In this document: in pieces, positions 1-5,089 of the stretch
How positions within the stretch are numbered: the first letter of the stretch is position 1
How the letters are laid out: the number at the start of each line of letters is the position of its first letter
Source: Acidobacteriota bacterium
GTDB taxonomy: Bacteria; Acidobacteriota; Terriglobia; Acidiferrales; UBA7541
Length of the DNA stretch: 6,200 nt
NCBI GenBank assembly: GCA_003131985.1
Contig: PKWH01000265.1
Location: 1 to 6,200 of the forward strand
Reading direction: 5' to 3'
Translations under genes and position numbers: made by a program
Notes under the pieces: generated by a model
Told to the model about the DNA's origin: nothing
Databases searched by the model: none
The model's input: the letters and a program-made list of their open reading frames with translations, nothing else

Positions 1-246
1 ACGTTTGAAGCGCAGAGGGAGGGACAAATCGGCCGAGCTGCGTCGGCACACTATAATCTGCCCGAAAGCCTTCAGGGTAGCCGCTCCGAGTTCTTTTGGG
101 CCATAGGCGCGCCCAGCCCGTTTCCATTTGTGGCTGATTCCGGCCGCAATGTTCCGCTGCTACACGTGGCATATGCGACTGCAGCGGCAGGTTCAAACAA
201 CAAGGCTGACTTCGCCCAGTTGCTGCATGGCGTTCGGTCAAAGTGA
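1..246 (+). CDS. C-terminal fragment of an unrecognised protein (5' end outside window)
   Basis: Frame 1 is open from the first base for 81 codons to a TGA at 244-246, with plausible coding codon use. The start codon lies upstream of the window. The translated end contains SRSEFFWAIGAPSPFPF and finishes HGVRSK. I do not recognise a family, and I see no membrane segment, metal site or catalytic motif. A GC-rich inverted repeat lies 12 bp after the stop, which fits a gene end. An 81-codon open frame in GC-rich DNA can arise by chance, so this is a moderate call. It would be settled by extending the sequence upstream. Confidence 0.55.
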   Translation, partial: TFEAQREGQIGRAASAHYNLPESLQGSRSEFFWAIGAPSPFPFVADSGRNVPLLHVAYATAAAGSNNKADFAQLLHGVRSK

Positions 247-258
247 AAGGACGAAGAT

Positions 259-283
259 GGGACCTGCGGCCCCCGGAGGTCCC
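259..283 (+). terminator. Possible weak terminator hairpin after the first gene
   Basis: A perfect 7-bp inverted repeat, GGGACCT (259-265) and AGGTCCC (277-283), encloses an 11-nt GC-rich loop. It lies 12 bp past the stop at 246. No T-tract follows (the next bases are TGAAAATCG), so it is not a textbook intrinsic terminator. It may instead be a 3'-end stabilising structure. Confidence 0.35.
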
Positions 284-466
284 TGAAAATCGTGAAAAAG
301 ATCGAAACTTTATTTGAGTGCTGGTGTTGAATAACTCGTTAGGACCTTAGTGGGAGTAAAGATGCGGCAAATGCAAGACTTAATTAACTGCAACCTGTCG
401 CGCACTATTGCAATCAAATGTGGTATGACGGTGGATGACATGTCGGGCCCGAGCATCGAAGTTGGT

Positions 467-473
467 AGGGGGA
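467..473 (+). promoter_or_regulatory. Ribosome-binding site that fixes the start at 479
   Basis: AGGGGGA lies 5 nt before the ATG at 479. The earlier in-frame GTG at 350 and the ATGs at 362, 371, 425 and 440 lack comparable SD sequences, and starting there would bury the signal peptide. Confidence 0.7.
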
Positions 474-478
474 TCAAA

Positions 479-1996
479 ATGAAGAACTCCAATTTCTTGA
501 AACTGATCTTTGCGCTGTGCGCCGCGCTGGCAATCGCTTGCGTTCCGGCACCTGCATTCGCTCAACATGGCGGTGGCGGGCATGGCGGAGGTGGTGGCGG
601 CGGTTTCCACGGTGGCGGCGGAGGTGGCGGGTTCCACGGCGGCGGTGGAGGCTTCCACAGCGGCGGAGGCGGGAGTCACCCTAATTTCAGTGGTGGCGGA
701 CGTTCTTACGGCCGTCCAGGCGGAGCGGCACCGCGCTCGTTTTCAAGGCCGGGCGCTTATGGGAATCGCTCCTATGGCGCGCGGTCGAACGGCATGAACG
801 GTGGCAGATCAGCGGCAGCACCGCCTTCGAGCGCGCGCTTCGGCGCAGCGCCGGGCCGTTCTGGCTCGTCCATGTCGGCGCGCAATTCCGGCAACACTGG
901 AACTGCGGGTAACCGTGGGACTGGAAACACGGCTGCGGGGAATCGTGCGGCTGCCCCGTCCTCTTCATTTTCTCGAAATTCAGGATCGCCGTCCGGGGGC
1001 GCTCGTCCGGCCGTGGCTGGAAACAGCCGTAGCGGGACTGCGACGTCGGCAACGCGTTCGACGAGTATGACGGCCTCTAGCAGATCATCGTTCGGGTCCT
1101 CAAGTCGATTTGGCGTGAGTTCGTCTGTGGTTTCGGGGTCAAGGCTGGGCGGACCGCTGAATGCGCATGTTGGATCGTCGTTCGGTGGTCGCGGAGCCTT
1201 CGGGTCATCGTTCGGAAATGGGCGGGGATTCGGGAATGGCTTCCGACCGGGATTCGGTTTCAACCGAGGTTTCGGGTTCGGTCGCGGCTTTGGGTTCGGT
1301 CGCGGTTTCGGATTCGGCGGATGCTGGGGATGTGGCTTTGGTTTTGGATGGGGTCTTGGCTTCGGTTGGGGATGGAATCCGTGGTGGGGATGGGGCTACC
1401 CGTACTATCCGTATCCGTACTGGGGAGGTTATGGCGGGTTTGGCGGATATGGCGGGTACGACGATTCTGCCTCGTACAGTTCGGACATGAGCTATGACAA
1501 TAATTCCGGTTACGGCAATTCCGGTTACAATGCGGACAACTCTGCGGACAACAGTGCGAGTGCCGATCAACTGGCGCAAAGCGATCTACCTTATCCGGTT
1601 CAGGGTTCGGATAATCCTAACCCGGTGACCGGTAATGTGGCAGCAACTACGCCCACGGTGCTGATCTATCTGAACGATGGGACCACGTATGCGGCGAGCG
1701 ACTACTGGCTAGCGGACGGCAAGCTGCATTTCAACGTAAACTATTCCGGAGAAAACAGCGTCGATATGGGTCAAGTGGATTTGCAGCGCACGGTTAACGA
1801 AAACGCGAAGCGCGGCGTGAAGTTCTCTTTGAAGCCGAACCCGGACACATGGAATGGCGGGTCGGGCTCGAATACCAATACCGCAAGGGCTCCCAAGAGC
1901 GATCCGAATGGTCCGGCGCCGGCTACGAATCCGCCCGCACCGCAGCCTGCACCTAGAATGCAGGTGACGTCAAAATCAGGTGCGTCAACGTCGTAA
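479..1996 (+). CDS. Exported Gly/aromatic-rich low-complexity protein with C-terminal conserved domain
   Basis: The 505-aa product begins with a Sec signal peptide (about residues 1-28, cut likely after APAFA). The mature chain falls into compositional blocks: His/Gly repeats (about 29-66), an Arg/Ser/Ala/Gly linker (about 70-235), Phe-Gly repeats with three RGFGFG units (about 236-290), a Trp/Tyr/Pro/Gly block (about 291-327), an Asp/Asn/Ser stretch (about 328-380), a folded domain (about 393-455), and a Pro/Ala-rich tail. From memory, the 393-455 domain (LNDGTTYAASDYW and DLQRTVNENAKRG) recurs in Acidobacteriota exported proteins; its function is unknown to me. The protein is presumably periplasmic or surface-located. 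AIAC at residues 18-21 is a poor lipobox, so lipid anchoring is less likely. The start is set by the SD at 467-473. No enzymatic role can be assigned; a structural or adhesive role is a guess. Confidence 0.85.
   Translation: MKNSNFLKLIFALCAALAIACVPAPAFAQHGGGGHGGGGGGGFHGGGGGGGFHGGGGGFHSGGGGSHPNFSGGGRSYGRPGGAAPRSFSRPGAYGNRSYGARSNGMNGGRSAAAPPSSARFGAAPGRSGSSMSARNSGNTGTAGNRGTGNTAAGNRAAAPSSSFSRNSGSPSGGARPAVAGNSRSGTATSATRSTSMTASSRSSFGSSSRFGVSSSVVSGSRLGGPLNAHVGSSFGGRGAFGSSFGNGRGFGNGFRPGFGFNRGFGFGRGFGFGRGFGFGGCWGCGFGFGWGLGFGWGWNPWWGWGYPYYPYPYWGGYGGFGGYGGYDDSASYSSDMSYDNNSGYGNSGYNADNSADNSASADQLAQSDLPYPVQGSDNPNPVTGNVAATTPTVLIYLNDGTTYAASDYWLADGKLHFNVNYSGENSVDMGQVDLQRTVNENAKRGVKFSLKPNPDTWNGGSGSNTNTARAPKSDPNGPAPATNPPAPQPAPRMQVTSKSGASTS
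1265..1318 (+). repeat. Three tandem 18-bp units encoding RGFGFG
   Basis: The units at 1265-1282, 1283-1300 and 1301-1318 each encode Arg-Gly-Phe-Gly-Phe-Gly. Adjacent units differ at 3 and 4 bases, all third-position and synonymous. Degenerate versions precede them (about 1220-1264). Confidence 0.85.
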
Positions 1997-2018
1997 GTTC
2001 GAGATTTCGAGTGTAGAC

Positions 2019-2063
2019 AAAAAGGGCCTCGACATCGGCAACGATGCGAGGCCTTTTGTGTTT
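2019..2063. terminator. Strong, probably bidirectional intrinsic terminator
   Basis: A 7-bp stem, GGCCTCG (2025-2031) with CGAGGCC (2047-2053), continues after one bulged A (2032) into a 5-bp stem CATCG/CGATG (2033-2037, 2042-2046) closed by a GCAA (GNRA-type) tetraloop. TTTTGTGTTT follows on the plus strand (2054-2063). AAAAA at 2019-2023 supplies a U-run on the minus strand. It lies 28 bp after the stop of the Gly-rich gene and 43 bp beyond the stop of the convergent PilZ gene, so it can serve both. Confidence 0.88.
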
Positions 2064-2096
2064 GATCTGATCGCGGTACTTAGCTGCGTCCCAGTC

Positions 2097-2432
2097 TCAG
2101 GGCCGTTTCATGTTTACGACTGCGCTGTAAACATGCCAAAAATCGCCCGAACTACTCATAAATTCGACGGCAACTTTCCTGCTCCAAAGATTCGATTTAA
2201 CGTAGACCACCCGGCATTCGCGCTCTTCTTCCGTCACGACGTTCACAAGCAGGAGAGTTTGTCCGGCTTTGACTTTCGCTTTCAACGGAAGGACTCCGCC
2301 ATGAACGCTCACGGCGTTCGTTTCGGTGGTGTGGCGGAAGGGACGATTGTCCACCGTACGTCCGTAAACTCGAACCGGGATGGACACTTCTAATCGTTTG
2401 CTGCGCCGATGCCTCGCGAGTTGCTGCGGCAC
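2097..2432 (-). CDS. Small PilZ-domain protein
   Basis: This 111-aa single-domain protein starts at a GTG (complement of 2430-2432) behind AAGGAGG. PilZ domains bind cyclic di-GMP through an N-terminal RxxxR and a [D/N]xSxxG motif. Here R9-R10-S-K-R13 fits RxxxR and S42-V-H-G45 fits SxxG, but the Asp/Asn position two before the Ser is Ala40, with Asn39 one place further out. The beta-barrel strands follow: GQTLLLVN, ECRVVYV and KVAVEF. The FWHV near the end resembles acidobacterial PilZ proteins (recalled). It has no signal peptide or membrane segment, so it is cytoplasmic. There is no effector domain, so any output would be through a partner. It is convergent with the Gly-rich gene and divergent from the VTT gene. 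Family is confident; c-di-GMP binding is uncertain. Confidence 0.85.
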   Translation of the reverse strand: MPQQLARHRRSKRLEVSIPVRVYGRTVDNRPFRHTTETNAVSVHGGVLPLKAKVKAGQTLLLVNVVTEEERECRVVYVKSNLWSRKVAVEFMSSSGDFWHVYSAVVNMKRP

Positions 2433-2436
2433 TCAG

Positions 2437-2442
2437 CCTCCT
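2437..2442 (-). promoter_or_regulatory. SD for the PilZ gene
   Basis: On the minus strand AGGAGG lies 4 nt before the GTG start (complement of 2430-2432). It supports GTG initiation, since no ATG lies nearby in frame. Confidence 0.7.
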
Positions 2443-2468
2443 TCGACGATAGTAGATCTGACGGTGTG

Positions 2469-2497
2469 AGATTAGACCTGCGGCTTGAATACGGCAA
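2469..2497 (-). promoter_or_regulatory. Candidate promoter of the PilZ gene
   Basis: On the minus strand TTGCCG (complement of 2492-2497) is followed after 17 nt by TAATCT (complement of 2469-2474). The -10 match is weak. The implied transcript start, near 2462, would leave about a 30-nt leader with the SD. Confidence 0.3.
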
Positions 2498-2600
2498 TAG
2501 TACTTTTGGTGGACGATGGTCCCACTGGCTGGTTTCCCGAGGGTAGAAATATCTATAGATTTGCGCGTATCGCGTGCGATATTACGAGCCTCTAAGAGAC
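2498..2600. other. Upstream region of the VTT gene
   Basis: This stretch belongs to the divergent spacer between the PilZ and VTT genes and should hold the VTT promoter. The best -10-like string is TATAGA (2554-2559), inside the 10-bp palindrome ATCTATAGAT (2551-2560), but no good -35 lies upstream. The palindrome could be an operator or chance. Confidence 0.3.
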
Positions 2601-3251
2601 ATGGAAGCTCACTCCGCAATCTTGATTTTGACGATGCAGGCCACCAAGAGGGTTTCCCATTGGATTTTTCACTTGGGCGCATTCGGTTTGATTCCACTGG
2701 GAGTGCTGGATGCCTCGGTGATCCCGCTTCCCGGTAGCATGGATGTTCTTACCATCGTGCTGGCTGCCAAGCAGCCGGATTGGTGGATTTACTACGCGTT
2801 GATGGCCACGGTAGGTTCGGTGATCGGAAACTATCTTACATATCGGCTCGCGCGCAAGGGAGGAAAGGAAACGCTGGAGCGAAAGTTGTCCCGCAAGAAT
2901 ATGGATATGGTTACCAAGAATTTCGAGCGATGGGGATTTGGCGCAATCGCTATTCCGGCACTGCTGCCGCCGCCGATGCCGCTGGTGCCGTTTGTTCTAG
3001 CCGCGGGTGCTACCAAATATCCTTTGAAAAAATTCCTCGCAGCGCTCACCTTGGCGCGAATTGTAAGGTACACGATCCTATCTCTGTTGGCCGCTCGTTA
3101 CGGCCACGAAATCATTTCGTTCATACGGAACCACGGGCACCCGGTCGTGTTTGCCGTCGCCGCACTCGTGGCCATCGCGGCGGTCGTGTTCCTGGTTCTG
3201 CACTACGGCCAGAAAGGCAAGGCTCGCGGTTCAAAGAAGGGGAAATCCTGA
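2601..3251 (+). CDS. VTT-domain (DedA/YqaA-like) polytopic inner-membrane protein
   Basis: The product is 216 aa from the ATG at 2601. A GTG at 2574 would add nine residues; neither start has a good SD, so the start is uncertain. Hydrophobic segments lie at about 26-56, 62-83, 111-137, 147-165 and 181-202, and the first contains the IPLPGS re-entrant-loop-like sequence. GNYLTYRLARKGGKE (77-90) and PFVLAAGATKYPLKKF (130-145) match the VTT (SNARE-associated Golgi protein) family, whose members act in membrane homeostasis and, in some DedA proteins, undecaprenyl phosphate or phospholipid flipping. The classic RFxPxxR of DedA is replaced by IPALLPPPMPLVPF, which I associate with a YqaA-like subgroup. 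The Lys/Arg-rich tail (QKGKARGSKKGKS) is probably cytoplasmic. No cargo can be assigned. Confidence 0.85.
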   Translation: MEAHSAILILTMQATKRVSHWIFHLGAFGLIPLGVLDASVIPLPGSMDVLTIVLAAKQPDWWIYYALMATVGSVIGNYLTYRLARKGGKETLERKLSRKNMDMVTKNFERWGFGAIAIPALLPPPMPLVPFVLAAGATKYPLKKFLAALTLARIVRYTILSLLAARYGHEIISFIRNHGHPVVFAVAALVAIAAVVFLVLHYGQKGKARGSKKGKS

Positions 3252-3262
3252 GTTTTTGCGAG

Positions 3263-3283
3263 GAGCCCATTTATTTTTGGCTC
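3263..3283 (+). terminator. Weak possible terminator after the VTT gene
   Basis: GAGCC (3263-3267) and GGCTC (3279-3283) can form a 5-bp stem with an AT-rich loop, 12 bp after the stop. No T-run follows the stem; the T-run lies in the loop. This is weak support only. Confidence 0.2.
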
Positions 3284-3417
3284 GGGCGTGTGACGTTTTC
3301 AAACGGAGGCGTGTTTGGCGTGGGTTTACGAGTAGAGGACCTACAGGAATTGTAGTATTTCACTAAGGTGATTGGCGGCGTAGGATTTGTGCGTATCGCA
3401 CCAAAACCCATCAGCGT

Positions 3418-3434
3418 TCTCGCCTCGCGCGAGA
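3418..3434 (+). other. Hairpin just upstream of the small secreted protein's SD
   Basis: TCTCGC (3418-3423) pairs with GCGAGA (3429-3434) over a 5-nt loop and ends 4 nt before the SD at 3439. It overlaps the 10-bp palindrome CTCGCGCGAG (3424-3433). It might affect ribosome access or be chance. The rest of 3252-3449 shows no clear promoter. Confidence 0.3.
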
Positions 3435-3438
3435 CTAC

Positions 3439-3444
3439 AGGAGG
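3439..3444 (+). promoter_or_regulatory. Consensus SD fixing a TTG start
   Basis: A perfect AGGAGG lies 5 nt before the TTG at 3450. It outranks the in-frame TTG at 3387, which has no SD and would place 21 extra residues before the export signal. Confidence 0.8.
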
Positions 3445-3449
3445 AAATC

Positions 3450-3782
3450 TTGAACACGAATCATAGTTGGGACCGTCGAAGTTTGCTTCGAACTCTGGCC
3501 GCGCTCGTAACAATGGGCGCGTTCCTGTTTCTTGTCGCCGCCCCCCGCGCTCACGCCGACGAAAGAGACAAATGCCGCCAGCGCATCGAAAAGGCAGAAG
3601 CCAGACTCAATGATGCGGTCGCCAAGCACGGCGCGAAGAGCCCCGAGGCGCGCGACCGTTGGCATGACCTTCGGTCGGAGCGCCAGCATTGCTGGGATGC
3701 TTATCATCAATGGTGGGATGGAAGAGACCAAAAGTGGCACACCGAGCCAAACTGGAACCATGACGATCGCTGGCCGGATTAG
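3450..3782 (+). CDS. Small exported two-Cys, Trp-rich protein of unknown function
   Basis: The 110-aa product starts at TTG behind AGGAGG. Residues 1-36 form a signal peptide: D8-R9-R10-S-L-L-R14 resembles a twin-arginine motif, then a hydrophobic core, then PRAHA with cleavage likely after Ala36. A positive charge before the cleavage site also occurs in Tat signals, but Sec export is possible. The 74-residue mature chain is highly charged and probably two helices (about 37-60 and 64-90), with Cys42 and Cys81 placed so they could form a disulfide. The C-terminus is rich in Trp, His and Asp (W82, W88, W89, W96, W102, W108). I recall similar uncharacterised acidobacterial proteins but know no function. 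It stands alone, between the VTT gene and a strong terminator at 3845. Confidence 0.78.
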   Translation: MNTNHSWDRRSLLRTLAALVTMGAFLFLVAAPRAHADERDKCRQRIEKAEARLNDAVAKHGAKSPEARDRWHDLRSERQHCWDAYHQWWDGRDQKWHTEPNWNHDDRWPD

Positions 3783-3844
3783 TTCAAGCTTCCATAGTAT
3801 TGATATCCAGTATTGAACTCCGCTTTGGTTAGGTGAGACGTCTC
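3781..3844. repeat. Cluster of short repeats and palindromes
   Basis: AGTTCAA (3781-3787) and TTGAACT (3813-3819) form a 7-bp inverted repeat. Two direct copies of AGTATTGA (3796-3803 and 3809-3816) sit 13 bp apart. GAGACGTCTC (3835-3844) is a 10-bp palindrome. They lie between the small-protein stop and its terminator. They may be a 3'-UTR structure, an operator, or chance. Confidence 0.4.
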
Positions 3845-3895
3845 CATGCTCGGGCCCCGCTCAGTAAGCGGGCGGGGTCAGAGCATGCCTTTTTT
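3845..3895 (+). terminator. Strong intrinsic terminator after the small secreted protein gene
   Basis: CATGCTC (3845-3851) pairs with GAGCATG (3881-3887). Inside, GGCCCCGC can pair with GCGGGGTC, or alternatively CCCGCT (3856-3861) with AGCGGG (3867-3872). Six Ts follow at 3890-3895. It lies upstream of the next gene's promoter at 3914 and isolates that gene. Confidence 0.87.
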
Positions 3896-3913
3896 GCGAT
3901 TTCCCGGCCTGCG

Positions 3914-3942
3914 TTGACATCCCACAAGTCGCGTGTTAGGTT
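3914..3942 (+). promoter_or_regulatory. Sigma70-type promoter of the dehydrogenase gene
   Basis: A perfect -35 TTGACA (3914-3919) is followed by a 17-nt spacer and TAGGTT (3937-3942), with an extended -10 TG at 3934-3935. Transcription would start at about 3948-3953, at or just before the ATG at 3953, so the mRNA would be nearly leaderless. No SD is present before the ATG, which agrees. Confidence 0.6.
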
Positions 3943-3952
3943 CCGCGAACAT

Positions 3953-5047
3953 ATGACAGAAACAAGTTCGTCCAGTTCCGCAAAGAAACGGATCGCCGTG
4001 ATTCCTGGCGATGGGATCGGGAAGGAAGTCATTCCGGCGGCAGTTAGGGTGCTGAAGTCGGCTGCGGCGGCCGGCGGTCGCCAAGCCGAACTCACCGAGT
4101 TTGATTGGGGGGCCGATCGCTATTTGCGGGACGGCACGACGCTGCCGCCCGATGCGGTTGAGATGTTTCATCGCGACTTCGACGCGATTCTGCTTGGCGC
4201 TATGGGCGACCCACGGGTCCCGAGCAACGTACACGCCGCGGATATTCTGCTGGGCTTGCGGTTCAAACTGGATCTTTACGTCAACGCGCGGCCCTGCGTG
4301 TTGTTCGACAAGCGTTTCACGCCACTGAAAGACCGCACCGAAAAAGACATCAACTTTATGGTGTTTCGCGAGAACACCGAGGGCCTCTACGTTGGAATGG
4401 GCGGAAATTTCAAGAAGGGAACTGCCGACGAAATCGCGGTGCAGGAAGATCTGAATACGCGCAAGGGCGTGGAGCGCATCATTCGCTATGCGTTCGAATA
4501 CGCGAAAGCCCGCAAGCTTAAACGCGTCTGCATGAGCGATAAATCGAACGCGCTAACGTTCGGCCACGACCTTTGGCAACGGGTGTTCAAGCAAGTGCGG
4601 CTTGAATTCCCGGAGATCGAATCCAGCCACCAATACATCGACAATCTCTTGATGCAGATGGTCCGCGACCCCTCGCAGTTTGACGTGATCGTGACGAGTA
4701 ATCTTTTCGGCGACATCGCGAGCGATCTCGGCGGACAGATTGCTGGGGGACTTGGATTGTCACCGTCGGCCAACATTCACCCGGGGCAAGTCTCGCTCTT
4801 TGAGCCAGTCCACGGCTCTGCGCCGACGATTGCAGGGAAGAACATCGCTAATCCTATGGGAGCGGTTCTGACTGTGGCGATGATGTTCGAGTATCTGGGC
4901 TGGAAGCGGGAGGCCAACGCGATTGAAACGGCTGTTCGCGAGGCACTACGCGAAGGGAAGACTCCAGCGGAACTTGGCGGAGCGCTTGGAACGCGCGAGG
5001 TTGGCGATTGGCTAGCTAACGCTGTCGCGAAGACAGCGGTGAAGTAG
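3953..5047 (+). CDS. leuB: Isocitrate/isopropylmalate dehydrogenase family enzyme, likely 3-isopropylmalate dehydrogenase
   Basis: The 364-aa enzyme is near the usual LeuB length. The family oxidatively decarboxylates 2-hydroxy acids with NAD(P) and a divalent metal; LeuB acts on 3-isopropylmalate in leucine synthesis in the cytoplasm. Family residues are all present: PGDGIGKEV (18-26), R103 and R113 (LLGLR...NARP), R139 and Y146 (FRENTEGLYVG), K197 (SDKSNAL), D230 (YIDNLL), and D254/D258 (FGDIASDLGG). The Leu pair before R103 suits the isopropyl group. In the cofactor motif EPVHGSAPTIAGKNIANP, Thr292 occupies the place of the NAD-selecting Asp of Thermus LeuB. Tartrate, homoisocitrate or isocitrate dehydrogenase cannot be excluded. 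The ATG at 3953 is preferred over an in-frame GTG at 3833, which would cross the upstream terminator and the promoter. No leuA, leuC or leuD is adjacent. Confidence 0.85.
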   Translation: MTETSSSSSAKKRIAVIPGDGIGKEVIPAAVRVLKSAAAAGGRQAELTEFDWGADRYLRDGTTLPPDAVEMFHRDFDAILLGAMGDPRVPSNVHAADILLGLRFKLDLYVNARPCVLFDKRFTPLKDRTEKDINFMVFRENTEGLYVGMGGNFKKGTADEIAVQEDLNTRKGVERIIRYAFEYAKARKLKRVCMSDKSNALTFGHDLWQRVFKQVRLEFPEIESSHQYIDNLLMQMVRDPSQFDVIVTSNLFGDIASDLGGQIAGGLGLSPSANIHPGQVSLFEPVHGSAPTIAGKNIANPMGAVLTVAMMFEYLGWKREANAIETAVREALREGKTPAELGGALGTREVGDWLANAVAKTAVK

Positions 5048-5070
5048 GTGCGCAATACTTCAACTTTTAC
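5020..5070 (+). terminator. Tandem hairpins over the dehydrogenase stop codon
   Basis: CGCTGTC (5020-5026) and GACAGCG (5032-5038) form a perfect 7-bp stem with a GCGAA loop, inside the coding end. One base later TGAAGTA (5040-5046) pairs with TACTTCA (5056-5062); its left arm runs into the TAG stop (5045-5047). Pyrimidine-rich ACTTTTACTTTAA follows. This probably terminates the gene. On the other strand it lies 28 bp past the stop of the convergent PEGA gene, though without a clear U-run there. Confidence 0.6.
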
Positions 5071-5089
5071 TTTAATGTGTGTCCCCTTC

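Larger units (their letters stand above)
247..478. other. Gene-free leader region upstream of the Gly-rich protein gene
   Basis: This 232-bp stretch holds the hairpin at 259-283 and the ribosome-binding site at 467-473. I could not find a convincing sigma70-type promoter: TTGAGT at 314 and TTGAAT at 327 have no -10 partner at proper spacing. From 350 to 478 the frame is open into the downstream gene, but the encoded 43 residues precede a complete signal peptide, so I treat them as untranslated leader. Confidence 0.5.

Noticed and set aside
350..478. In-frame 43-codon N-terminal extension of the Gly-rich protein from GTG at 350
   Set aside because: It would precede a complete signal peptide, and the ATG at 479 has a good SD while 350 does not.
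530..543. Possible lipobox (AIAC) in the Gly-rich protein signal peptide
   Set aside because: Ala instead of Leu/Val/Ile at -3, and a clear AFA signal peptidase I site follows.
772..1263. Long antisense open frame (163 codons) and others opposite the Gly-rich gene
   Set aside because: Pro/Arg/Asp-rich mirror of GC-rich repetitive coding sequence, with no recognisable domain; a frame shadow.
2551..2560. ATCTATAGAT palindrome as an operator
   Set aside because: Only 10 bp and AT-rich; kept as a note in the spacer entry but not supported as a site.
3387..3449. Extended start (TTG at 3387) of the small secreted protein
   Set aside because: No SD, and it would displace the signal peptide; TTG at 3450 has AGGAGG.
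3833..3952. GTG-initiated 40-residue extension of the dehydrogenase
   Set aside because: The segment contains a strong terminator with T-tract and a TTGACA promoter, so it is intergenic.
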